Positions 8,104 through 15,601 are shown, counted from the first letter of the stretch. The stretch is DNA of 31,576 nt from CBDUEV01 sp965366365 (GCA_965366365.1 CBDUEV010000033.1:1-31576); one strand, 5' to 3'. A program made the numbers and translations. Notes: generated from the letters alone by a model not told the origin.

Positions 8104-8123
8104 ATCCAGCGACACCGCTGGAT
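8104..8123. promoter_or_regulatory. Perfect 8-4-8 inverted repeat upstream of the DUF2071-photolyase unit
   Basis: ATCCAGCG (8104-8111) and CGCTGGAT (8116-8123) are exact reverse complements around ACAC. The repeat ends 13 bases before the DUF2071 ATG and is followed by TCGTATC, not by a T run, so an operator is likelier than a terminator for the HAD gene. The rest of the 121-base gap (8016-8136) shows only a weak ACTTGG/CCAAGT hairpin (8057-8082). Confidence 0.45.
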
Positions 8124-8136
8124 TCGTATCAGAGAC

Positions 8137-8868
8137 ATGTCGGTTCATTCACTCATCGGGTTGCCGCCGCACCGTGTCGATCGGCCCGTCATGCGCCAGC
8201 GGTGGCAAGACCTCGCCTACCTGCACTGGCGCTATGACGCCGCCGAAGTGCAACGCCAGCTTCCTCAGGGCCTTCAGGTCGATACGTTCGACGGCTCTGC
8301 GTGGGTTGGTCTCGTGCCCTTCCACATGAAGGGCATCGCCGGTGGTGCCCGATGGCCGGCCGTTCCCTACCTGGGAAGCTTTCCCGAGACAAACGTCCGC
8401 ACCTATGTCACTGGCCCCGACGGCCCCGGTGTCTGGTTCAACTCGCTCGACATCAGCCGGTTGTTGCCGGTGGCAGTGGCTCGCGCCACCTACCGTCTGC
8501 CCTACATGTTCTCGAAGATGGACATAGACCGAGATGGTGCCATGGTGTCGTACCGCACCCGGCGCCGCTGGCCCCATCGGCGCCACCCCGAGTCGCTCGT
8601 CCGTCTGCGGGTGGCCGATCGGATCATCCGGCCCACCGAGCTCGAGCACTTCCTCACCGCTCGTTGGAGGCTCTATACGCTCCTCGGCAAGAGACTCACG
8701 GTGGCTCGGGTCGAGCACGATCCGTGGCCGCTCCACAGGGCCACGCTCCAGGAGCTGTCCGACGAGTTGGTGGAGGCGGCCGGATACTCTGCACCCCTCG
8801 ATCCACCCCATGTCTTGTTCTCGCCCGGCGTCGGAGTGCGGATCGATCTGCCACGCACCGTGGCATGA
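8137..8868 (+). CDS. DUF2071 (YqjF-like) protein
   Basis: 243 residues, typical length. Family features include the start PVMRQRWQDLAYLHWRYDAAEVQRQLP, then VDTFDGSAWVGLVPFHMKGI, FPETNVRTYV and WFNSLDISRLLPVAVAR. DUF2071 proteins have a double acetoacetate decarboxylase-like fold and no settled function. The ATG at 8137 is the first start with family similarity; the open frame back to 8038 is not conserved-looking. The gene overlaps the permuted photolyase gene by ATGA, so both should be made together. In other bacteria I recall DUF2071 genes near photolyases and light-regulated genes; that is background, not shown here. Confidence 0.85.
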   Translation: MSVHSLIGLPPHRVDRPVMRQRWQDLAYLHWRYDAAEVQRQLPQGLQVDTFDGSAWVGLVPFHMKGIAGGARWPAVPYLGSFPETNVRTYVTGPDGPGVWFNSLDISRLLPVAVARATYRLPYMFSKMDIDRDGAMVSYRTRRRWPHRRHPESLVRLRVADRIIRPTELEHFLTARWRLYTLLGKRLTVARVEHDPWPLHRATLQELSDELVEAAGYSAPLDPPHVLFSPGVGVRIDLPRTVA

Positions 8869-10085
8869 GCCTTCTGCCGGGGCCACCGCTCGAACGCCCC
8901 GATGTGGTCGAGTGGGTGGGAGGTCATCTGGGTGGTCTGTTCACGGACGAGCCGGCTGCCTCTCGACGGTTTGTGGGCGGTCAGACGGCGGCCGAGGCGA
9001 CGCTTTCCTGCTTCGACGTGACCGGCTATGCATCGACTCGCAACGAGGTGTGGCCCCCTGAACGTAGAGGGGCGTCGGCGTTGTCACCGTACATCCGTCA
9101 CGGGCTGCTCCAGCTGTCACGAGTGTGGGAAAGGGCGTCAGACGGACCCGGTCGAGACGTGAGGAAGTTCCGCGACGAGCTCCTGTGGCAGGAGTTCTCC
9201 CGCCATCTGTATTCACGGATGGGAGTGGCCACTCGGCGCGCCCTCCGATACGAGCACCATGAGGTGGCCCGACGCGGTGATCCGTGGCCGAGCGACATGG
9301 CCTGTATGGATCTCACGATCTCGGAGCTCGAAACCGACGGATGGCTCGTCAACCAGACTCGGATGTGGTTGGCGTCCCAATGGGCGGTCCGCCACCGGGC
9401 TGCCTGGCGGCGCGGCGAGGACCACTTCTTCAGGCACCTCCTCGACGGATCGCGGGCCGCCAACCGGGTCGGCTGGCAATGGACGGCCGGCCTGCTGACC
9501 GGAAAGGAGTACGGGTTCTCGCGATGGCAGGTCGAGAAGCGAGCGCCGGGGTTGTGTGAGACGTGCGAGCTGGCCGCCGACTGCCCCATTCAGGATTGGC
9601 CGGACGCCCGCGATCGGTTGCCGGTAGAGCCCGACCCACGGCTGCACGCAGATCCCGATCTCGGCGCAACGGCAGGACCGACCGAGGTGACCGCCCGTGC
9701 GACGCCTGAGGCGGTGTGGCTCACCGCAGAATCGCTGGGCGACGACGATCCGGCCCTGGCCGCCCGGCCCGACCTCCCTGCGGTGTTCGTGTTCGACGAG
9801 CCACTCCTCGGCCGCCTCCAGCTGTCGAGCAAGCGGCTCGTCTTCCTGGCCGAGTGCCTTGCCGATCTCGCTGAGCGGAGAACGGTCGAGGTTCACCTCG
9901 GTGATCCCATCGACGTGCTCGAAGGACGTCCGGTTGCCACCACCTTCGCGCCGGTGCCGGGCTGGAAACGGCGGGCCACCGTCATCGAGCCCGTGGAGAT
10001 CCATCCCTGGCCATGGTTGCGGCGACCCCGCGGAGGGCCCGTGCACAGTTTCAGTGCCTGGCGGAAGCTGTCTGCGCCCCGCTAG
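8865..10085 (+). CDS. Photolyase/cryptochrome homologue with circularly permuted domain order
   Basis: 406 residues. Residues ~20-225 are the helical FAD-binding domain of photolyases: SALSPYIRHGLL, ELLWQEFSRHL, ELETDGWLVNQTRMWLAS, then WRRGEDHFFRHLLDGSRAANRVGWQW. By recall of E. coli numbering, N200 matches the FAD N5 asparagine (N378), and W181 and W204 match W359 and W382 of the tryptophan chain. A linker with C231-x2-C234-x5-C240 follows. Residues ~275-406 then look like the alpha/beta domain that normally comes first: AVWLTAESLGDDDPALAARPD, AVFVFDEPLL, KRLVFLAECLADL and VHSFSAWRKL (like TPFxxxWLK). No alpha/beta domain precedes the FAD domain. The ATG at 8865 overlaps the DUF2071 stop (ATGA). 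Repair or light-sensing function is not proven. Confidence 0.83.
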   Translation: MSLLPGPPLERPDVVEWVGGHLGGLFTDEPAASRRFVGGQTAAEATLSCFDVTGYASTRNEVWPPERRGASALSPYIRHGLLQLSRVWERASDGPGRDVRKFRDELLWQEFSRHLYSRMGVATRRALRYEHHEVARRGDPWPSDMACMDLTISELETDGWLVNQTRMWLASQWAVRHRAAWRRGEDHFFRHLLDGSRAANRVGWQWTAGLLTGKEYGFSRWQVEKRAPGLCETCELAADCPIQDWPDARDRLPVEPDPRLHADPDLGATAGPTEVTARATPEAVWLTAESLGDDDPALAARPDLPAVFVFDEPLLGRLQLSSKRLVFLAECLADLAERRTVEVHLGDPIDVLEGRPVATTFAPVPGWKRRATVIEPVEIHPWPWLRRPRGGPVHSFSAWRKLSAPR

Positions 10086-10522
10086 CCGGGGGACGACACT
10101 TCCAACAGCACCATCACCGCCACCAGCGCCCCCCGGACGGTCCAGCCGATCGTCCGCCACCAGTTGGATGTCACCAGCCGGTCGACGAGCGCACGGTCGT
10201 ATCCCACGGCCAGCCGTCCGTGCGTCGGCGCCTGGACCAGGCCGGTCATGATCCAGATCCCCGCCAGGAGAGCCCCCGCCCCCAGGACGAGCTCCAGTCC
10301 GACCGACTCCGGTCGAACGAAGACGAGGGCGGCGGCAGTAGTCATCTCCGTGACGGCGGGCAGCGCAAGCACTGCTCCCATTCGTCGGGTGTGTGCGCGC
10401 TCGTAGTCGAGGAACGACGCTTCGCCCACCATCCGAAACAGTGGGTAATGCACGACCTGGATCACCCAGATCAGGCCGACCATGAACCACGTGGCGGCGG
10501 CGTGAACGAGCAGCAGCGTCAC
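10082..10522 (-). CDS. Small membrane protein, four helices
   Basis: 146 residues with hydrophobic segments at about residues 3-25, 48-66, 76-94 and 122-142. The start HAAATWFMVGLIWVIQVVHYPLFRMVG, with a histidine-proline pair in a membrane helix, resembles uncharacterised small membrane proteins seen in several phyla; I know no function. GTG at 10522 overlaps the TGA of the SDR gene (GTGA), so it is the last gene of the minus-strand photolyase unit. Its stop overlaps that of the permuted photolyase tail to tail (10082-10085), leaving no room for a terminator between the convergent units. Confidence 0.7.
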   Translation of the reverse strand: MTLLLVHAAATWFMVGLIWVIQVVHYPLFRMVGEASFLDYERAHTRRMGAVLALPAVTEMTTAAALVFVRPESVGLELVLGAGALLAGIWIMTGLVQAPTHGRLAVGYDRALVDRLVTSNWWRTIGWTVRGALVAVMVLLEVSSPG

Positions 10523-11208
10523 GGACTGAAGTCTGTGGCCGCCAGTTCCCGCTCGCCGGCGACGAGCCCCTCGACGATCACCTGAGCTACATGCGCCGGG
10601 GACATGCCTTCGGCCATGGCGAGGGTTTCACCGGCGATGGGGCGGTCGGCCAGGCCGGTCTCTGTGTGGCCGGGCCGGGCGTCGAGCACGTGGACCCCTT
10701 CACGGCGCAACTCTCGCGACAGTGCTCTCGAGGCGGCACTCAGTCCGGCCTTGACAGCCGAGTAGGCGGCCATCCCCGCCATGGGTTGCTCGGCCACGAC
10801 TCCGGTGATGTTGACGAAGAACCCGCTGGTCATGTGGGGCAGGGCCGCTCGCATGACTCGGAGCGGACCTGCGAAGTCCACTGCGATCAGCCGGTCGAGT
10901 GTCTCATCGGTCAGCTGGGCGAGGGGACCGAAGGCCACGACTCCGGCGGCGTTGATCACACCGTCGAGGCCGCCGAGGCGTTCGAGAGCGGCCTGGACCA
11001 CTGCTGCGGCATCTCCTGGCCGGGCCAGGTCGAAGACCGCGTTGGCGGCAGCCCCCAACTCCTCGGATCGGGCCGCAACCTTGGGTGCACTGTGTCCCGC
11101 CACCATCACAGACGCGCCGCGGTGCTGCAGCAGCGATGTCAGATGGCCACCCAAGACGCCGCTGCCGCCGAGGACGAGGATGCGTTTGCCGGTGAGGTCG
11201 ATCTTCAT
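10519..11208 (-). CDS. Short-chain dehydrogenase/reductase with altered catalytic serine
   Basis: 229 residues, classical SDR length. The nucleotide loop is GGSGVLGG, followed by the NAAGVVAF motif and the YSAVK active-site pair (Y149, K153). The catalytic serine, normally 13 residues before the tyrosine, aligns with G136, with T135 just before it (VNITGVVAE). Thr135 may stand in, or activity may differ. Substrate unknown. The ATG at 11208 has a purine-rich AGAAGAA just upstream; an in-frame start six codons earlier is less likely. The gene begins 36 bases after the 4Fe-4S photolyase gene and is coupled to the membrane protein that follows. Confidence 0.85.
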   Translation of the reverse strand: MKIDLTGKRILVLGGSGVLGGHLTSLLQHRGASVMVAGHSAPKVAARSEELGAAANAVFDLARPGDAAAVVQAALERLGGLDGVINAAGVVAFGPLAQLTDETLDRLIAVDFAGPLRVMRAALPHMTSGFFVNITGVVAEQPMAGMAAYSAVKAGLSAASRALSRELRREGVHVLDARPGHTETGLADRPIAGETLAMAEGMSPAHVAQVIVEGLVAGERELAATDFSP

Positions 11209-11244
11209 GATTCTTCTACGGATCACATCCGCCGGTGAGATGAC

Positions 11245-12732
11245 TCACAGGTCGCCGGCGACGAATCGTTCGATCACGACCCTTGCTCGCCGGCGGACGT
11301 CGTCGAGATCGCCAAGCCGATCCAGCGTGCCGTACTGGCGAGCGACCCGATGGTTGCCACCCAGGACATCACGATGGCGGTCGAGGAAGTCCCAGTAGAG
11401 GGTCGTGAATGGACAGGCCTCCTCGCCTGTCCGCTTCCTCGGGTCGAACCGGCAGTCCCCGCAGTAATTGCTCATGCGGTTGATGTAGGCCCCGCCTGAC
11501 ACGTAGGGCTTCGTGGACATGGCCCCGCCATCGGCCCACATCCCCATGCCGTAGACGTTGGGGCCCATCACCCAATTCGTGCCGTCCACGTACCGTTCGC
11601 GCATCCAGTCGTGCACGGCCTGCGGTTCGACTCCGATGAGGTTGGCGATGTTGGAGAGCACCATGAGCCGGGGGATGTGGTGAACCCACCCACGTTCGTC
11701 GAGGTCGTCGAGCACCCCCTGGACGCAGGCCATGTCGGTTCTGGCGGTACCCACGAACGCCGCCGGAAGCGGGTGATCGTTCCCCAACACGTTCTCGCTG
11801 GGCTGGTCCGGCCGGAGCCAGTAGATGCCCCAGACGTACTCGCGCCACCCGATGATCTGACGAATGAACCCCTCCGCCGAGGCGATCGGCACCCGACCGG
11901 CCCGGTACCGATCTTCGACGGCGTCGCAGACCTCGCCCGGCAGCAGCAGTCCGGCGTTGAGGTAAGGGCTCAGCAGGCTGTGAGCGAGGTGCCAGTTGTC
12001 GGACAGCATGGCGTCCTCATGCGGTCCGAAGGAGCCCAGCACCTCGTCGACGAAGTGGCGCAGGCGGGCGAGCGCCGACCGACGGGTGGTTGCCCACCAG
12101 CCGACCGGCTCGGCACCTGGCGCGTCGTCGGGTGCCTCCGTCATCACCTCGAGATCCAACGCGTCGAGCCGCGAGCGTTGCGGCGGTGGCCAGGGCCGCT
12201 CGTCCGCAGGGGGTGGTTGGCGGTTCTCGACGTCGTAGTTCCAGCGGCCCCCGGCGGGCTGGTCGCCGTCCATGAGATAGCCGAGCCGGCGGCGCTGGTG
12301 GCGGTAGAAATCCTCGAGTCGGAGATTCTGTCGCCCCGCTGCCCACTCCGCAAAGTCCTCCGGGTGGGTCAGGAACTGGTCCGATCGAATCACATCGACG
12401 TCGTGTGACTCGGCCAGGGCTCGCATGGAGCGGCTGTTGGGCTCGGTCGCCACGACGGAGCGATTCGGGTGCCGGGCGCGGTGGGATTCCAGTCCGGCGG
12501 TGTATGACGCAGCTTTCTGGTAGTCGACGTCGAAGCCCGCCGACTCCAGCTCAGCCGAGAAGTTGCGCATGGCGGCCAGGACGAAGTGCCGTCGCTGGCG
12601 ATGGAAGGGACGGGCCAGTGTGGCCTCGCTCTCGATCATCAGGACCGTGTCGCGCCGGCGATCAGCATGCGCGAGCGCACCGATGGAGCGATTCAACTGG
12701 TCGCCAAGGACCCAGATGGTGCGGCCCGTCAT
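11245..12732 (-). CDS. 4Fe-4S bacterial (6-4) photolyase / CryPro family (PhrB-like)
   Basis: 495 residues, near the length of Agrobacterium PhrB. The N-terminus TIWVLGDQLN is the family hallmark, and the C-terminal half has GWREYVWGIYW, LMVLSNIANLIGV, and NVYGMGMWADGG. Cysteines at 336, 424, 427 and 440 have spacings of 88, 3 and 13, identical to the cluster ligands of PhrB (350, 438, 441, 454). The family binds FAD and a ribolumazine-type antenna and repairs (6-4) photoproducts or acts as a cryptochrome. The ATG at 12732 is chosen because the conserved fold begins four residues later; the frame extends upstream without family similarity. It heads the minus-strand unit with the SDR and the membrane protein. 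Confidence 0.93.
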   Translation of the reverse strand: MTGRTIWVLGDQLNRSIGALAHADRRRDTVLMIESEATLARPFHRQRRHFVLAAMRNFSAELESAGFDVDYQKAASYTAGLESHRARHPNRSVVATEPNSRSMRALAESHDVDVIRSDQFLTHPEDFAEWAAGRQNLRLEDFYRHQRRRLGYLMDGDQPAGGRWNYDVENRQPPPADERPWPPPQRSRLDALDLEVMTEAPDDAPGAEPVGWWATTRRSALARLRHFVDEVLGSFGPHEDAMLSDNWHLAHSLLSPYLNAGLLLPGEVCDAVEDRYRAGRVPIASAEGFIRQIIGWREYVWGIYWLRPDQPSENVLGNDHPLPAAFVGTARTDMACVQGVLDDLDERGWVHHIPRLMVLSNIANLIGVEPQAVHDWMRERYVDGTNWVMGPNVYGMGMWADGGAMSTKPYVSGGAYINRMSNYCGDCRFDPRKRTGEEACPFTTLYWDFLDRHRDVLGGNHRVARQYGTLDRLGDLDDVRRRARVVIERFVAGDL

Positions 12733-12905
12733 GCGAAGCGCCGGCCCGGACGCCGGTGAAACGTGTTCCGGCGATTGCACCGGACCGGGCACCGCCAACA
12801 CATGGCAGAGGACATCGCAGGGCGGGGAGGACGAAAGGCTGTCACCGTTGCGCCCATCTTACGAGCAGACCGGCTGCCTCGTGATCCACGAAGCCCTGCG
12901 GTTCG

Positions 12906-12920
12906 GCGCCGCTGCGGCGC
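12906..12920. promoter_or_regulatory. Inverted repeat at the presumed promoter of the osmoprotectant operon
   Basis: GCGCCGC (12906-12912) and GCGGCGC (12914-12920) are exact reverse complements around one T. A -10-like TAGGGT follows at 12938-12943, so the repeat covers the -35 position, where no -35 consensus is present. This would suit an operator or activator site for the opu operon. The rest of the 238-base divergent gap (12733-12970) has a 6-bp inverted repeat (CGCCGG 12751-12756, CCGGCG 12768-12773) in the photolyase leader and a TAAGAT on the minus strand near 12860. Confidence 0.35.
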
Positions 12921-12970
12921 TGGGTTTCGTGGGCACCTAGGGTGGTCTCCAACCTCAGGAAGGCCTCCTC

Positions 12971-14071
12971 GTGTCGGACGTCATGATCCGTCTGGACAAC
13001 ATCACGAAAACGTTCCCCGGCATGGAGCGCCCGGCGGTCGAGAATCTCACGCTGGAGATCCCCCGCGGGGAGATCGTCATGCTGGTGGGGCCGTCGGGCT
13101 GCGGCAAGACCACCACCCTGAAGATGATCAATCGTCTCATCGAACCGACCGACGGCCGGCTGATCGTGGATGGGGTGGACGTCACCCACACCGAGGCGCA
13201 TGAACTGCGCCGGTCGATCGGCTATGTCATCCAACAGGTCGGGCTCTTTCCGCACCGCACGATCGCCGAGAACATCGGTACCGTGCCGCGCCTGCTGGGA
13301 TGGGACAACGATCGAATCGAAGCCCGGGTCGGCGAGCTGCTCGGACTCGTGGAACTCGAGGTGGAGATGCTGGATCGGTTCCCGGCCGAGCTGTCCGGTG
13401 GCCAACGTCAGCGGGTGGGGGTCGCCCGTGCCTTGGCGGCGGATCCGCCCGTCCTGCTCATGGACGAGCCGTTCGGCGCCGTCGACCCCATCGTCAGGGG
13501 CAGGCTGCAAGCAGAACTGATGGACCTGCAGGCCAAGGTGGAGAAGACCATCGTGTTCGTCACGCACGACATCGATGAGGCCATTCGGCTGGGAGACCAG
13601 CTCGTCATTCTCAACGTCGGCGGTGTGCTGGAACAGCAGGGCAAGCCGGCGGAGATCCTGCGGGACCCGGCCAATGCCTTTGTCGAGGAGTTCCTGGGCG
13701 GGGAGCGAGGTTTGAAGCGGCTGGCCCTGGTGCCCATCGGTGACATGGGCCTCGACCACGGTCCGATGGTGGAGGCGGGATCGCCGGCCGCCGAGGCGCG
13801 CCGGGTGACGGAGCAATACGGCCTGGATTGGTTTGGCGTGGTCCAGGAGGGTCGCCTCCTCGGATGGATGTGGGCGGACGAACTCGACGACCACGCCGTC
13901 CCAACCGGAGGCCTACGTCCTTTCCGCGTTCTGCTCAACCCGCAGAGCACGTTGCGGGAGGCTCTCGACCAGGTGGTCACCTCCCACACCCAGACCGCGG
14001 TGGTCACCGACGGCGAGCGATACCTGGGTGCCCTCGACCTGTCCCAGATCGCCAGTCAGATCGTGGCGTGA
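12971..14071 (+). CDS. opuCA: Osmoprotectant/glycine betaine ABC transporter ATP-binding protein with CBS pair
   Basis: 366 residues. Walker A GPSGCGKTT, Q-loop region, signature LSGGQRQR, Walker B VLLMDEPFGAVD and switch VTHD are intact. Residues ~255-365 are two CBS-like repeats (DWFGVVQEGRLLGWMWADEL; TAVVTDGERYLGALDLSQIA), as in OpuA/OpuC ATPases, where they sense ionic strength or cyclic dinucleotides. It powers uptake of quaternary amines such as glycine betaine or choline. A GTG start at 12971 is preferred to the ATG at 12983 because AGGAAGG sits seven bases before the GTG. The stop overlaps the next gene by one base (TGATG). The symbol denotes the family, not a proven substrate. Confidence 0.92.
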   Translation: MSDVMIRLDNITKTFPGMERPAVENLTLEIPRGEIVMLVGPSGCGKTTTLKMINRLIEPTDGRLIVDGVDVTHTEAHELRRSIGYVIQQVGLFPHRTIAENIGTVPRLLGWDNDRIEARVGELLGLVELEVEMLDRFPAELSGGQRQRVGVARALAADPPVLLMDEPFGAVDPIVRGRLQAELMDLQAKVEKTIVFVTHDIDEAIRLGDQLVILNVGGVLEQQGKPAEILRDPANAFVEEFLGGERGLKRLALVPIGDMGLDHGPMVEAGSPAAEARRVTEQYGLDWFGVVQEGRLLGWMWADELDDHAVPTGGLRPFRVLLNPQSTLREALDQVVTSHTQTAVVTDGERYLGALDLSQIASQIVA

Positions 14072-14757
14072 TGGGGGCGCTCGCGCTGCAGACGGAGCGG
14101 GATGGGTCGTTCCGTTGGGACTGGGTAGGTCGCAACCTCGACGAGATCTGGGATCGACTCATCGAACACCTCGTTCTCACCGGGATAGCCATCGGTATCG
14201 GACTGGTGATCTCGATCGCCCTGGCTGCGGTGGCGTTGCGGTGGAGACGGCTCTATGCGCCCCTCACCGGATTCGCCAGCCTGCTCTACACCATTCCCAG
14301 TCTCGCCCTCTTCGCCATACTGGTGCCCTTCACCGGCCTCCTCAGCCTGACCACACCGGAGATCGCACTCGTCAGCTACACCCTGCTCATCCTGTTGCGC
14401 AACATCGTGACCGGGATCGACGGTGTCCCTGCCGAAGTCAAGGAGGCCGCCACGGCCATGGGCTACCGACGGGTTCGCCTGTTCTTCGAGATCGAACTCC
14501 CTCTGGCCCTGCCGGTCATCATCGCCGGTCTCCGCATCGCCACGGTCACCGTGGTCGGCTTGGTCACGGTGACCGTGATCCTCGGCCGGGGCGGGCTCGG
14601 CTTCTTCATTCTCGACGGCTTCCGGAAGTCGATTCCCTTCGCCACCGAGATCATCGTCGGTGTCGTGCTGTCGGTTCTCCTCGCGGCCCTCCTCGATGTG
14701 TTGCTGATGGTGGCAGGCCGATTGCTGGCTCCTTGGAGCAAGAGGGTGGCGGCCTGA
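14071..14757 (+). CDS. opuCB: Osmoprotectant ABC transporter permease
   Basis: 228 residues with about six membrane helices. The MetI-like inner-membrane signature is seen at EVKEAATAMGYRRVRLFFEIELPLALPVIIAGLR, the loop that docks on the ATPase. The ATG at 14071 overlaps the ATPase stop, and the TGA overlaps the next permease start by one base. It is paired with the second permease to form the channel, as in OpuC/OpuF-type importers. Confidence 0.92.
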   Translation: MGALALQTERDGSFRWDWVGRNLDEIWDRLIEHLVLTGIAIGIGLVISIALAAVALRWRRLYAPLTGFASLLYTIPSLALFAILVPFTGLLSLTTPEIALVSYTLLILLRNIVTGIDGVPAEVKEAATAMGYRRVRLFFEIELPLALPVIIAGLRIATVTVVGLVTVTVILGRGGLGFFILDGFRKSIPFATEIIVGVVLSVLLAALLDVLLMVAGRLLAPWSKRVAA

Positions 14758-15491
14758 TGGAAGGCCTCTCCGAACTCATCGATTGGTTCGCCGATCCTGC
14801 AATCTGGCAAGGGGACAACGGGATCCCCCAGCGCACCTTCGAACACGCATGGATCGCCATCGTGTCAACCGTGGCGGCCGGCCTCGTGGCCGGCCCGGCG
14901 GCACTGCTGCTCGCCCACTACCGGAAAGCGGAATTCGTCGCCAACGCCGTCGTCAATATCGGGAGGGCCGTCCCGTCGTTCGGCATCATCGTCATCTCTG
15001 CCCTGGTGTTCGTGCAGCGAGGCGTCAGCCTGCGCTTCTGGCCGCTCATCGTGGCGTTGTTCTTCCTGGCCATTCCCCCGATCTTCACCAACACCTATGC
15101 GGGCGTGGTGACCGTGCCTGCCGCCACCGTGGAGGCGGCGCGCGGCATGGGCCTCACCGAACGCCAGGTGCTGCTCGGAGTGGAACTCCCGATTGCCGCT
15201 CCGGTCGTCATCGCCGGGGTTCGGGTGGCCTTCGTGCAGGTGCTGGCCACGGTCGCCCTGGGCGCCATCATCTCATCAGGCGGCGGGCTTGGACAGTACG
15301 TCATGCGCGGGTTCGCGCAGGGCGTGGGCGGGTACGTCCAGGTGGTGGCGGGTGCACTTCTCGTGGCAGGTATTACCCTGATCGGCGATCAGGCGTTTGC
15401 GTTGCTCGAACGGAAGGTGCTCCCCGAAGGGGTGCGCCGACTCGCAGGCGACGCCGCTCGGACGACGAAAGAGAAGATGTCGGCTGTGTGA
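14757..15491 (+). CDS. opuCD: Osmoprotectant ABC transporter permease
   Basis: 244 residues. It is homologous to the preceding permease, with the coupling loop TVEAARGMGLTERQVLLGVELPIAAPVVIAGVR and LGAIISSGGGLGQYVMRGF. It has a longer N-terminus (ELIDWFADPAIWQGDNG) and a polar C-terminal tail (RTTKEKMSAV). A one-base overlap joins it to the gene before. A strong hairpin begins six bases after its stop. Confidence 0.92.
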   Translation: MEGLSELIDWFADPAIWQGDNGIPQRTFEHAWIAIVSTVAAGLVAGPAALLLAHYRKAEFVANAVVNIGRAVPSFGIIVISALVFVQRGVSLRFWPLIVALFFLAIPPIFTNTYAGVVTVPAATVEAARGMGLTERQVLLGVELPIAAPVVIAGVRVAFVQVLATVALGAIISSGGGLGQYVMRGFAQGVGGYVQVVAGALLVAGITLIGDQAFALLERKVLPEGVRRLAGDAARTTKEKMSAV

Positions 15492-15496
15492 AAGAC

Positions 15497-15520
15497 GGCC
15501 GAAGATGGGAATCTTCGGCC
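15497..15520 (+). promoter_or_regulatory. Intercistronic hairpin before the binding-protein gene
   Basis: GGCCGAAGAT (15497-15506) and ATCTTCGGCC (15511-15520) form a perfect 10-bp stem with a GGGA loop. No U run follows, so it is not a standard terminator. It probably protects or sets the 3' end of the ATPase-permease message, or marks a processing site that lets the binding protein be made in excess. Two smaller stems (GGGGA/TCCCC and GAGGG/CCCTC) lie in the remaining leader up to 15565. Confidence 0.6.
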
Positions 15521-15601
15521 GGGGAGAGAGAGTTCCCCACCAGTGAGCGTCACGAGGGTCTCCCTCACGATCGCAACCAAACCCAACAGAAAGGTATACC
15601 C

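Noticed and set aside
9213..10490. 425-codon open frame on the minus strand opposite the permuted photolyase
   Set aside because: Composition is Arg/Gly/His-rich without motifs, and it lies opposite a clearly homologous gene; it is a high-GC shadow frame.
12751..12773. CGCCGG/CCGGCG inverted repeat as a regulatory site of the 4Fe-4S photolyase
   Set aside because: Only six base pairs of GC-only sequence with an 11-base loop; expected by chance in this composition.
15497..15520. Intercistronic hairpin as a transcription terminator
   Set aside because: It is followed by GGGGAGAG, with no U run, and the next gene belongs to the same transporter.
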